The notes under the pieces are model-generated. The model ran no database searches, had not been told where the DNA came from, and saw only the letters and a program-made list of their open reading frames with translations. The position numbers and the translations under genes were made by a program. DNA of 6,721 nt from JBGSLA01 sp965602785. GTDB taxonomy: Bacteria > Desulfobacterota > Desulfobaccia > Desulfobaccales > 0-14-0-80-60-11. Every line of letters starts with the position of its first letter. The stretch's first letter is position 1. Shown here in pieces: positions 1-5,266 of this stretch. The stretch lies in assembly GCA_965602785.1 (NCBI GenBank), contig CBFDAH010000161.1:1-6721 (forward strand). The letters are read 5' to 3'.

Positions 1-2
1 GG

Positions 3-32
3 CAGGGACCTCAGGTCCCTGGCCCTCCCCCC
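3..32 (-). repeat. G-rich hairpin repeat, copy 1, downstream of the DUF169 gene
   Basis: Read on the minus strand, this begins about 10 bases after the stop codon of the DUF169 gene. It shows a G-run/A/GGG/CC block followed by a perfect 9-bp inverted repeat (CAGGGACCT and AGGTCCCTG around one base, plus-strand positions 3-21). The same block recurs at 4834-4871, 5986-6020 and 6697-6721. No T-run follows inside the window, so it is not a textbook intrinsic terminator. It may protect or end the transcript, or it may be a REP-type repeat. Confidence 0.55.
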
Positions 33-42
33 GCATATTTCC

Positions 43-771
43 TTAAGCCCCTCCAGCCCTAGCCTTCTTGAGCATGGCGATGGGTTTGGCCATGTCCAGG
101 ATGTGGGTATGGAGCATTTCCAGGGAGTTGCCGGGAATGCCCATCATGAGGTGGCAGGGGTCCAGGTCCGCTTTGATGCGGCAGCCCAGGCCCAGGAAGG
201 TGACGTTGGGGGTTGCCGTGAGGAGGGGAAAGGCGGTGATGTCGGCGCAGCCTCCCAGCGCCCCACCGGATTGGGGCAGGTCCATGCGCCCGCCTCGTTC
301 GTAGTTCGCCGCATAGAGGAGCCACATGACCTGCTCGCTGTCCGCGGTGAAGACCACCACCTGGGGGGTGTCCGTGAAGGTGCGCAAGGGCGCCACCAGC
401 GCGGCCCGAGTTTTGCCTTTTTCCAGGTAGGTGGACTCCCGGATGGTGGCCTCGGAGGCCTCCTCGGTGGCGAACAGGCCCACTCCGTACTTTTCCAGAA
501 CCCCGTCGTCCAGGTAGTGCTCCAGGTTTTCGGATTCGAAGCCCAGGACCGAGGTGCCGAGCTTGCAGCCCTGATGTTCCCGATCCAGGAGGAGCACCCG
601 GCCCTTGCCGGCCAGGGCGACGGATTGGCAGTAGCTTTTCAGATTCTCGCTGGTGAGGGGGAGGCCGGCGGGGAGGGGATCTCCCTCCTTGAAGAGGGTG
701 ACGCCCACGGGTTCGTAGGTGAGGTCCAGGCTGGCGATGAGGTCTTGAGAAATGGTTTTCAGGTCAGGCAT
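43..771 (-). CDS. DUF169 family protein (COG2043 type), function unknown
   Basis: This encodes 242 residues, close to the usual length for the family. The family is widespread in anaerobic bacteria and archaea and has no established reaction. Visible family-like features are the early PVGV segment (residues 21-24), the central stretch YCQSVALAGKGRVLLLD with Cys48 and a second cysteine in HQGCKLG (Cys69), the GGCADI block (Cys175), LGLGCR (Cys197) and DPCHLMMG (Cys206). Five cysteines in conserved-looking blocks could bind a metal or cofactor, which is inference. There is no signal peptide or membrane segment, so it is probably cytosolic. I chose the ATG at 771 because GGGAG lies six bases before it; an in-frame ATG nine codons upstream (798) lacks a comparable site. 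It stands alone, with the next minus-strand gene more than 400 bp upstream and a G-rich hairpin after its stop. Confidence 0.9.
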   Translation of the reverse strand: MPDLKTISQDLIASLDLTYEPVGVTLFKEGDPLPAGLPLTSENLKSYCQSVALAGKGRVLLLDREHQGCKLGTSVLGFESENLEHYLDDGVLEKYGVGLFATEEASEATIRESTYLEKGKTRAALVAPLRTFTDTPQVVVFTADSEQVMWLLYAANYERGGRMDLPQSGGALGGCADITAFPLLTATPNVTFLGLGCRIKADLDPCHLMMGIPGNSLEMLHTHILDMAKPIAMLKKARAGGA

Positions 772-982
772 ACAAAACTCCCGGGTCGAGGTGGCCAAAC
801 AAAGGACGTTGGCGGTTTATAGTCTATTCACCATATCGGATTTTGCGCGGCAGGTCTACCTGGAAGCTGGCGGGCGCTCAGTTGAAATTGCTTTGCCATC
901 ACGGGGTCACAGGGGACGGTTAACCACTAAGGGAGTTTCGGGTGCGTGGCGCCCTTAGGGTTTGATAAATCAAGCCCCTACC
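772..982. other. intergenic region upstream of the DUF169 gene
   Basis: I see no credible gene here. An AT-richer patch at about 815-845 could hold the promoter of the DUF169 gene, but I find no convincing -35/-10 pair. A 7-bp inverted repeat (CTAAGGG at 927-933 and CCCTTAG at 952-958) has an 18-base loop and no associated T-tract. Its role is unknown. Confidence 0.4.
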
Positions 983-1175
983 AGGACTTAGTTGAATAAA
1001 TCAGCGTGAGCAATTGCAAGAATCCTTAAAGATAAGGAAGGCATAAGTCTCCGTTGGAAAAAGTGTGATTTAGCAGGACATTCAAGTAGATAGACAAATC
1101 TCCCCTACCCCCCCTTTAAAAAAGGGGGGGATAATAAACGCTTTTGAAAATTCGTTAATTTTACAATTAAGTACT
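983..1175. mobile_element. MITE-like element, copy A
   Basis: This AT-rich, non-coding block of about 193 bp aligns along its whole length, in the same orientation, with a block of about 192 bp at 2446-2637. Its ends are imperfect inverted repeats: AGGACTTAGTTG at the left and, on the reverse strand, AGTACTTAATTG at the right, with 10 of 12 bases equal. In the middle, 1108-1130 forms a perfect 10-bp stem (seven C plus TTT against AAA plus seven G) around AAA. No transposase is present, so it would be mobilised in trans if it is a real MITE. It lies downstream of the phosphatase-family gene and upstream of the DUF169 gene. No clear target-site duplication is visible. Confidence 0.6.
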
Positions 1176-1213
1176 GGCGGTGGGTTGGGGGAAGTTAGGA
1201 GAGGGGAGGGGCC

Positions 1214-2173
1214 TCAGGGTTCTGGCTTTTCCCGCACCTCCACTTCCATGACCACCAGCCGGTGGTCCGAGAGGCCCCGATCCAGCAATTGCTTGTCGAG
1301 AATGCGCCAGTGCCGGGGGACCAGGATCCAGTCGATGACTAGCCGGGGGCGATCAGAGGAAAAAGTCAGATCCTCGGGGGCCGGACCATCCATGGGGAGG
1401 GTCTTAAAATCTCCCTGGGCCAGGAGCCAGGAAAAGGCCGTAATCCCGGACGGGTGGGAGGCGGCATGGGGAAAGTGCGAGAGGGTGGAGTTGAAATCCC
1501 CGGCGGCCACCAGGTCCAGAGCGGAAGTGCGGCGCAAGGCGTCGATGGCCCGGGCCGCCTGGAAGCGAACGGTCTCCAGGCGATGCTCCAGGTGGACCGC
1601 CAGGAGCTCGAAACGGTAGGTCTCTTTGAGTGTGACAGTGCACAAAAGCCCGTTTTTCTTGCCCCAGAAAAGAGTTTCCAGGAGGTGGTGTCCCGGGAAG
1701 GGAATCACCCGGGAATCTGTCAAAGGATAGCGGCTCAGGAGGGCATTGCCGGTCCGGATCCGGACCCCGGGCAGGGCGGCGTCAACGTTAGTCTGTTCCA
1801 CCAGGAAGGGGAACCCGGCCCGGCGGGCGATAATTTCCGCCTGATTGAGGCCATGGGTGCGCACCGAGTCGAAATCCACTTCGTTTAGCACCAAAAGATC
1901 GAGCCTGCTTTCGGCGAGCAGGTCGGCCATCTGCTCCAGGCGGCGTTGGATCACCTGGCGCGGGGGCCTTCTGAGACGGGTTTGATCATGGTTCAGCCCA
2001 TGGGCGATATTGAAGGCGCCGATCCGGAGGCGTCCGGGGGAGTCCTGTTTGATATCGCCGGGGAGGTCGAGCTGCCGCAGGTTCACGGTCCGGAAGGGGC
2101 TAAGGGCCCGGTGTACCCCTAACCAGACAAAGGGTACGGCGGCCAGCCCAAGGAGCATCTGCCACAGAGTCAT
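1214..2173 (-). CDS. endonuclease/exonuclease/phosphatase (EEP) family protein with N-terminal membrane anchor
   Basis: This encodes 319 residues. Residues 3-24 form a single hydrophobic segment, which suggests membrane tethering with the catalytic domain after about residue 48. The EEP fold motifs appear in order: FNIAHG (Asn55), LNEVD (Glu98, metal ligand), TGNALLSRYP (141-150), LLAVHLEH (His194), AAGDFNS (Asp226, Asn228), DWILVP (Asp281) and LSDHRLV (Asp303, His304). All key residues of a Mg2+-dependent phosphodiester or phosphomonoester hydrolase are present, so it is probably active. The family covers nucleases, sphingomyelinases and phosphoinositide phosphatases, and the substrate cannot be told from this sequence. 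The ATG at 2173 has no clear Shine-Dalgarno sequence; an internal ATG at 2158 (residue 6) is the alternative and would shorten the anchor. It is monocistronic in this window, with a MITE-like element on each side. Confidence 0.9.
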   Translation of the reverse strand: MTLWQMLLGLAAVPFVWLGVHRALSPFRTVNLRQLDLPGDIKQDSPGRLRIGAFNIAHGLNHDQTRLRRPPRQVIQRRLEQMADLLAESRLDLLVLNEVDFDSVRTHGLNQAEIIARRAGFPFLVEQTNVDAALPGVRIRTGNALLSRYPLTDSRVIPFPGHHLLETLFWGKKNGLLCTVTLKETYRFELLAVHLEHRLETVRFQAARAIDALRRTSALDLVAAGDFNSTLSHFPHAASHPSGITAFSWLLAQGDFKTLPMDGPAPEDLTFSSDRPRLVIDWILVPRHWRILDKQLLDRGLSDHRLVVMEVEVREKPEP

Positions 2174-2246
2174 GGGGGCACTTGACGGATCATCGGTTGG
2201 AGCCAGGTCGATTTAATACGGAGATGGAATCAAATTTGTATTTTCT

Positions 2247-2297
2247 GTAGCCGCAGGCTTTAGCCTGCGCCTGCACAGGCGAGACGCCTGTGCCACC
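2247..2297. repeat. REP-like paired hairpins (BIME-type), copy 1
   Basis: A GTAG tetranucleotide (2247-2250) precedes the stem CGCAGGC-TTTA-GCCTGCG (2252-2269). A second stem follows, GCACAGGCG-AGA-CGCCTGTGC (2273-2293), and then CACC. Each half reads, on its own strand, as a short GTAG- or GGTG-headed hairpin, and the two are in opposite orientation. That is the layout of bacterial REP/BIME sequences handled by REP-associated transposases. It lies about 75 bp upstream of the start of the phosphatase-family gene. A similar pair is at 4893-4945 with different stem sequences. Confidence 0.6.
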
Positions 2298-2445
2298 AAC
2301 CATAAAGAAGATTTGACTTCAGCATCTGCCGGAGTTACCTAGTTGAGCACATCTTCGTATGAGGCCTCTAAAAAAATCGGTTCCTGCGGCGAGGGTAGCC
2401 CCAGGAACTATTTCAGAAAGCCTGGTATGATTTAGGCTTGAGACT
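2298..2445. other. intergenic stretch with no recognised feature
   Basis: Between the REP-like pair and MITE-like copy B I see no gene or clear signal. A 60-codon reading frame on the minus strand (2319-2501) runs into the MITE-like repeat, has no ribosome binding site and shows no recognisable motif, so I do not treat it as a gene. Confidence 0.4.
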
Positions 2446-2637
2446 AGTACTTTGTTGCATAAATCCGCGTAATTGTGAGCATCCTTGAATATCAGGAACA
2501 CATAAAGTCCTCCTTTGAAAAAGGTTGATTTAGATGGATTTTCAAGGGGATAGAGAAATCCCCCCTAACCCCCCTTTAAAAAAGGGGGGAATAAAAACCG
2601 CTTTTTTAAAATTCGCTAACTTTAGCAATTTCGTTCT
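2446..2637. mobile_element. MITE-like element, copy B
   Basis: This is the second copy of the element at 983-1175, in the same orientation and of nearly the same length. Shared landmarks in order are the AT-rich left end, GATTTAG, TTCAAG, GATAGA, the C-run/TTTAAAAAA/G-run palindrome (2569-2589, a perfect 9-bp stem) and CGCTTTT, followed by ATTCG near the right end. The terminal repeats are weaker than in copy A: AGTACTTTGTTGC against AGAACGAAATTGC on the reverse strand. CTAG flanks both ends (2444-2447 and 2636-2639). This could be a 4-bp target duplication, but the last two bases overlap the element as drawn, so I do not rely on it. It sits directly downstream of the CAP-domain gene. Confidence 0.6.
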
Positions 2638-2645
2638 AGCCTCGT

Positions 2646-3182
2646 TCAGCGCTTGTGGCGCACAAAGACCTGGGTGACCCGGATATTTTTTCCCCGGGCG
2701 GCTACACCCACGCCGACGTCAGAATACTTCGGATTGACTAGGTTCTTCCGGTGGCCGGGGCTGGACATCCAACTATCCACAATAATGCGGGCCAAAAGGG
2801 AGGTTTCTCTGGAGTCGTGGCCCGTACCGCTCCAGATATTTTCACCGCTCATGGTCAGAGAAAACTGGTAACCGGAGACCAGGCGGTCGTGAGGGGACCT
2901 GCCGTTGGGATTGGTATGGGAGAAATAGCCCCGCATGAGCATGTCGGCGCTGTGGGCCCGTGCCACGGCATTTAAGGACCTCTCCCAATCCAGGACGGGG
3001 ACGCCGTGCTTGCGCCGCACCTGGTTGGTGAGGCGATAGATGCGCCGTTCCAGGTCCGAGAGGTAAGAAATCCCGACCGCCCGGGGGCTGCGGGGCCGCC
3101 GTTTAGCCAGGGCCGCTCCCAGAGGCCAGAGAATGGCCAGACAGAGGACAACAACTACCAGCCTTTTGGTGATGAGATTCAT
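2646..3182 (-). CDS. secreted CAP/SCP-domain (YkwD-like) protein
   Basis: This encodes 178 residues. The N-terminus is a clear Sec signal peptide: Lys7-Arg8, a hydrophobic core at 9-25 and an ALA cleavage site near residue 26. A basic linker (KRRPRSPR) follows, then one CAP domain from about residue 40 to the end. Family landmarks are LTNQVRRKHGVPVLDW (51-66), AHSADML with His77, YFSHTNPNGRSPHDR with His89, GENIW with Glu114, and the block from SWMSSPGHRKNL (His144) to DVGVGVA. The two His/Glu pairs match the cavity residues of bacterial CAP proteins. These proteins act outside the cytoplasm and their biochemical role is unsettled; some members are proteases or bind lipids. I chose the ATG at 3182 because it starts the signal peptide and GAAAGG lies about ten bases upstream. 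The frame stays open back to 3380, but that part looks non-coding. Confidence 0.92.
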   Translation of the reverse strand: MNLITKRLVVVVLCLAILWPLGAALAKRRPRSPRAVGISYLSDLERRIYRLTNQVRRKHGVPVLDWERSLNAVARAHSADMLMRGYFSHTNPNGRSPHDRLVSGYQFSLTMSGENIWSGTGHDSRETSLLARIIVDSWMSSPGHRKNLVNPKYSDVGVGVAARGKNIRVTQVFVRHKR

Positions 3183-3254
3183 ATAGGGGCAGCCTTTCAG
3201 GAGAGGGTTGCGAAGTCGAGGGGGAGCCCCCCGGGTTGCCTTGGGGTGAACGAT

Positions 3255-3283
3255 ACCATAAAAACCCTTCCCGGTTAAGGCAA
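3255..3283 (-). promoter_or_regulatory. candidate sigma70-type promoter for the CAP-domain gene
   Basis: On the minus strand, TTGCCT (3278-3283) and TATGGT (3255-3260) are separated by exactly 17 bases. Each matches its consensus at four of six positions. The predicted leader would be about 65-70 bases long. The spacing supports the call, but the hexamers are only moderate matches in GC-rich DNA. Confidence 0.35.
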
Positions 3284-3433
3284 AATGGGGGTGGGGCAGG
3301 GGGAGATGGGCTCCGGGGTGCTCCGGCTGGAGGGAATGGTTGACATCCTCTCGCCTCTGTGGCAAGGTGGCAAGAAACAAGGTTGGACCGGAGGCCCCTA
3401 TAGGTGAGGCCGCTTGTGGTTCGAAGCGAGACG
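3284..3433. other. intergenic region without a recognised gene
   Basis: The gap between the CAP gene and parA runs from 3183 to 3769 and has no credible coding frame. This part holds a perfect TTGACA on the plus strand (3340-3345) but no -10 hexamer at a proper distance. Two short hairpin seeds follow: CCTATAGG near 3398-3405, and CGCTT/AAGCG at about 3412-3429. They may belong to the structured element that follows. Confidence 0.35.
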
Positions 3434-3504
3434 CCCCGAGTGTCCCGGCCAGTTCCAGGTGGAAAGCCTGACATGGCCAGGGACAGGACTCGGGGTTTCT
3501 TTTT
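3434..3504 (+). terminator. long imperfect hairpin followed by a T-tract; terminator or end of a small RNA
   Basis: The left arm (3434-3451) reads CCCCGAGT, then GTCCC, then GGCCA. The right arm (3474-3495) contains TGGCC, GGGAC and ACTCGGGG, so the three blocks pair in order with small bulges. The loop carries a mini-hairpin, TTCC-AGGT-GGAA. TTTCTTTTT (3496-3504) follows the stem directly, as in a rho-independent terminator on the plus strand. No plus-strand protein gene lies upstream, so either it ends an unannotated small RNA, it is an upstream leader/attenuator for parA 265 bp away, or it is a relic. I do not recognise it as 6S, SRP, tmRNA or any known riboswitch. Confidence 0.5.
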
Positions 3505-3543
3505 GGGACTTAAGGGCCGAGCTGGGGGTTTGGTGAGGTTTTG

Positions 3544-3669
3544 GGGTTATCTTGACCCATAACCCACGGGCGTTTTCACCCTCCCCTTTGAAGGGGGTGG
3601 GCCGGGGTGGAGGTGAAAAACCTTTTTTCAAGTGCCAGGGTTTCCCCTTCCCCCCACCGGGGGATGGGG
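3544..3669. repeat. cluster of inverted repeats upstream of parA
   Basis: Several hairpins lie in series. GGGTTAT (3544-3550) pairs with ATAACCC (3559-3565). TTTTCACC (3573-3580) pairs with GGTGAAAA (3612-3619), enclosing a CCCCTT/AAGGGG core. TGAAAAA pairs with TTTTTCA within 3614-3630. CCCCTTCCCCC pairs with GGGGGATGGGG, with one mismatch, at 3644-3669. The density of dyads and the homopurine/homopyrimidine runs look like accumulated intergenic repeats rather than a gene. Confidence 0.5.
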
Positions 3670-3720
3670 AGCTAGAGGTTAAGTTTGGTAAAGGTTATCC
3701 GTGATACTGCACTATGTGGT

Positions 3721-3749
3721 CCTTGACCTCCCGGACGGGAAGGACAAGG
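3721..3749. promoter_or_regulatory. 29-bp imperfect palindrome just upstream of parA
   Basis: CCTTG-A-CCT-C-CC on the left mirrors GG-A-AGG-A-CAAGG on the right, with 10 of the outer 12 positions paired. It ends 20 bases before the parA start codon and next to its ribosome binding site. It could be an operator, since many ParA proteins or their partners autoregulate, or a hairpin in the leader RNA. It could also be a partner-binding site. Function is inferred from position only. Confidence 0.35.
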
Positions 3750-3769
3750 GCAGGGGGAGGAGACGGCTT

Positions 3770-4534
3770 ATGAGGACCTTGGCCATCGCCAACCAGAAGG
3801 GCGGGAGCGGCAAAACCACCACCAGCGTCAACCTGGCGGCGGCTCTGGGAGAGCAGGGACGCCGGGTGCTGATGGTGGACCTGGACCCGCAACACTCAGG
3901 CACCTCCTGGTTCGGCATCAGGAATGCCGGCAGGGGGGTGTGGGGTATTTTTATGGGAGACGGGGATCTCCTGGAATTCGTCCAGGAGACCGGGGCCGCC
4001 GGGGTGGAGGTGGCGCCCTCTTCGGCCTGGCTGGTGGGAGTGGAGAAAGTCCTGGCCGGGGAAGTGGGGGCGGAGAGCATCCTGAGGCGGCAGTTAGCCA
4101 AACTGCCGGCGGACCGCTGGGACTATGTCCTGCTGGACTGTCCTCCCACTCTGGGTATCCTCACCATCAACGCCTTGGCCGCGGCGCAGGAGCTCCTGGT
4201 GCCGGTGGAGGCCCACGTCATGGCGATGGCGGGCCTGGCCCAACTACTCCACACCGTGGCGGTGGTGCAGGAGCGCCTCAATCCGGAGCTGAAAGTGACG
4301 GGCGTCCTGGCCTGCCGGGTGGACAACCGCACCCGCCACGCCCGGGAAGTGGTGGAGATGCTCAGGGAACGTTCCGGGGATCTGGTCTATCAGACGGTCA
4401 TCCGGGAGAACATCCGCCTGGCTGAATGCCCCTCCTTCGGCCAGCCCATCACCCAGTACGACCCGAAGAGCGCCGGGGCCGTGGACTACCGGGCCCTGGC
4501 CCAGGAGGTAATCCGCCAGGAAGGGAGGGAATAG
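3770..4534 (+). CDS. ParA/Soj-family ATPase (orphan ParA, no adjacent ParB)
   Basis: This encodes 254 residues, the normal length of a small chromosomal-type (Soj-like) ParA without an N-terminal DNA-binding extension. The deviant Walker A is QKGGSGKTT with signature Lys10 and Lys15, Walker A' is MVDLDPQ (35-41), and Walker B is VLLDCPP (120-126). The C-terminal part is typical of Soj, with DNRTRHAREVVE (185-196) and then VIRENIRLAECPSFGQPI (210-227) and YDPKSAGAVDY. Such ATPases dimerise with ATP, bind DNA non-specifically and are stimulated by a partner to move or space a cargo. I chose the ATG at 3770 because GGAGGAG lies seven bases upstream and the protein then starts directly with the P-loop strand; an in-frame ATG at 3701 would add a 23-residue unlikely tail. 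It forms an operon with the next gene, which starts one base after its stop codon. With no ParB domain next to it, a role in cargo positioning other than chromosome segregation is possible. Confidence 0.95.
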   Translation: MRTLAIANQKGGSGKTTTSVNLAAALGEQGRRVLMVDLDPQHSGTSWFGIRNAGRGVWGIFMGDGDLLEFVQETGAAGVEVAPSSAWLVGVEKVLAGEVGAESILRRQLAKLPADRWDYVLLDCPPTLGILTINALAAAQELLVPVEAHVMAMAGLAQLLHTVAVVQERLNPELKVTGVLACRVDNRTRHAREVVEMLRERSGDLVYQTVIRENIRLAECPSFGQPITQYDPKSAGAVDYRALAQEVIRQEGRE

Positions 4535-4535
4535 C

Positions 4536-4823
4536 ATGGCTAAGCGCCCCACCATCGGGAAAAACCCCCTGGACGCCCTGGTGCCGGAGAGCCACCTGGA
4601 CGCCGTAGTACCAGACCTCTTGACCAGCCCCCCGAAGGCCAAGGCGCCCCCCAAAACGGCCGGCGGGAAGGGGCTAGAGGCGCGCCTGGCGGCCCAGGAA
4701 GCTGAAAACCTGGCCCTCCGGGAAGAGGTGGATAAACTGGAGCAACAGGTGACGGAGCTCAAGGACCGGTTGGCCCGAGCCGAACCCCGCTGGGTCACAC
4801 TGCAGAGGCTGGGGGGGGATTAG
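4536..4823 (+). CDS. small coiled-coil protein, putative ParA partner/adaptor
   Basis: This encodes 95 residues that I do not recognise as a named family. The N-terminus, KRPTIGKNPLDALVP (residues 3-17), resembles the ParA-contacting N-terminal motif of ParB proteins (GRGLDALLP-like). It is followed by an echo, LDAVVPDLL (21-29). A flexible Pro/Lys/Ala-rich linker (31-46) leads to a coiled coil at about 47-83, with L61, V65, L68, V72, L75 and L79 in 3-4 spacing. The ParB CTPase and helix-turn-helix domains are absent. It starts one base after the parA stop, and parA's last codons supply GGGAGGG as the ribosome binding site, so the two are almost certainly co-translated. By analogy with small partners of orphan ParAs such as McdB, it may stimulate the ATPase and bind a cargo through the coiled coil; this is inference. 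Eight G residues at 4811-4818 fall just before the stop. Confidence 0.85.
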   Translation: MAKRPTIGKNPLDALVPESHLDAVVPDLLTSPPKAKAPPKTAGGKGLEARLAAQEAENLALREEVDKLEQQVTELKDRLARAEPRWVTLQRLGGD

Positions 4824-4833
4824 GAGATTATTT

Positions 4834-4871
4834 GGGGGAGGGGGCCAGGGGTCGCAGACCCCTGCCCCTCC
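4834..4871 (+). repeat. G-rich hairpin repeat, copy 2, after the parA operon
   Basis: This starts 10 bases after the stop of the small coiled-coil gene. GGAGGGG-GC-CAGGGGTC (4837-4853) pairs almost completely with GACCCCTGCCCCTCC (4857-4871) across a GCA loop. The tail is ACCAAACC rather than a T-run, so it is a strong transcript-end stem and not a standard intrinsic terminator. It matches the repeats at 3-32, 5986-6020 and 6697-6721. Confidence 0.6.
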
Positions 4872-4892
4872 ACCAAACCCATAACCACATAG

Positions 4893-4945
4893 CGGTAGCA
4901 CGGGCTTCCAGCCCGTGCGGCACGGGCAAGATGCCCGTGCTACCG
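4893..4945. repeat. REP-like paired hairpins (BIME-type), copy 2
   Basis: CGGTAG opens and CTACCG closes a nearly perfect 53-bp palindrome made of two hairpins with the same 8-bp stem: GCACGGGC-TTCCA-GCCCGTGC, then GCACGGGC-AAGAT-GCCCGTGC. GTAG at each outer foot is the tetranucleotide typical of REP sequences. It has the same architecture as 2247-2297 with a different stem sequence. Confidence 0.65.
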
Positions 4946-4961
4946 GAAAAAAGGAGTTAGT

Positions 4962-5016
4962 TTGAGGGGAAGGCGGGAGAGTGGCGCACCTCCTGCCTTC
5001 CCCTCAAGGTTTTTTT
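4962..5016 (+). terminator. strong rho-independent terminator, probably bidirectional
   Basis: An 18-bp stem (4962-4979 with 4990-5007) has a single G-T wobble and a 10-base loop. It is followed by GG and seven T residues (5010-5016), which suits termination of the plus-strand parA operon. On the minus strand the same stem begins 14 bases after the end of the broken zinc-ribbon frame and is followed, after nine bases, by six T residues (4947-4952 on the plus strand are A). It therefore probably separates the two converging transcription units. Confidence 0.8.
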
Positions 5017-5020
5017 GACC

Positions 5021-5266
5021 TTACCAGATATTGACCATCTCCGCGGCCTGCGGTTCCCGGGCGCACTTGGGGCAGAGGCGCCGCAGGACCTGTTTGCCCA
5101 CGGCGGCGTCGTTCCGGCCCGTGACCTAGCTGAGTTAGCGGGGTGGGGCGAAGGGTTCACAGCAGGCGATACAGCGTTCCGCGGCTCGGGGGTAGTCCGT
5201 ATTGTTGTGTAATTTAAGCGAGTTGATTTTTGGAGGGAAAAGTGGGGGAATGTTTGTTAACGTCAT
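5021..5266 (-). pseudogene. possible broken small zinc-ribbon gene (CxxC...CxxC) with two in-frame stops
   Basis: From the ATG at 5266 one minus-strand frame is open for 43 codons and contains NNTDYPRAAERCIACCEPF (residues 21-39). It then meets TAA (codon 44) and TAG (codon 47) and continues in the same frame with VTGRNDAAVGKQVLRRLCPKC and AREPQAAEMVNIW before a final TAA at 5021-5023. The two cysteine pairs (CIAC and CPKC) on either side of the stops are what one expects of a small zinc-binding domain. That suggests a decayed gene of about 80 codons. It begins 12 bases after the stop of the upstream glycosyltransferase and ends just before a terminator, which is good operon geometry. It has no clear ribosome binding site. 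It could still be chance, or a sequencing error could have created the stops; I do not recognise a specific family. Confidence 0.35.

Noticed and set aside
103..822. A 239-codon plus-strand frame opposite the DUF169 gene
   Set aside because: It is an antisense frame kept open by GC-rich codon use; the minus-strand frame carries clear family motifs.
2319..2501. A 60-codon minus-strand frame between the phosphatase-family and CAP genes
   Set aside because: It overlaps the MITE-like repeat, has no ribosome binding site and encodes nothing recognisable.
3340..3345. Perfect TTGACA as the -35 element of a plus-strand promoter for the putative small RNA
   Set aside because: No acceptable -10 hexamer lies 16-18 bases downstream, so I did not call a promoter.
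3411..3430. GGTTCGAAG resembling a tRNA T-loop
   Set aside because: The flanking bases do not form a T-stem and no anticodon or acceptor arm can be placed.
3183..3474. Longer minus-strand frames upstream of the CAP gene, including its own frame extended to 3380
   Set aside because: The Pro/Arg-rich translations look non-coding, and the signal peptide defines the start at 3182.
2247..4945. CRISPR array
   Set aside because: Repeats here are a few dispersed palindromes of different types, without regular spacing or spacers.
5015..5212. A 65-codon plus-strand frame
   Set aside because: It has no ribosome binding site and no motif, while the opposite strand shows paired CxxC motifs and better operon geometry.
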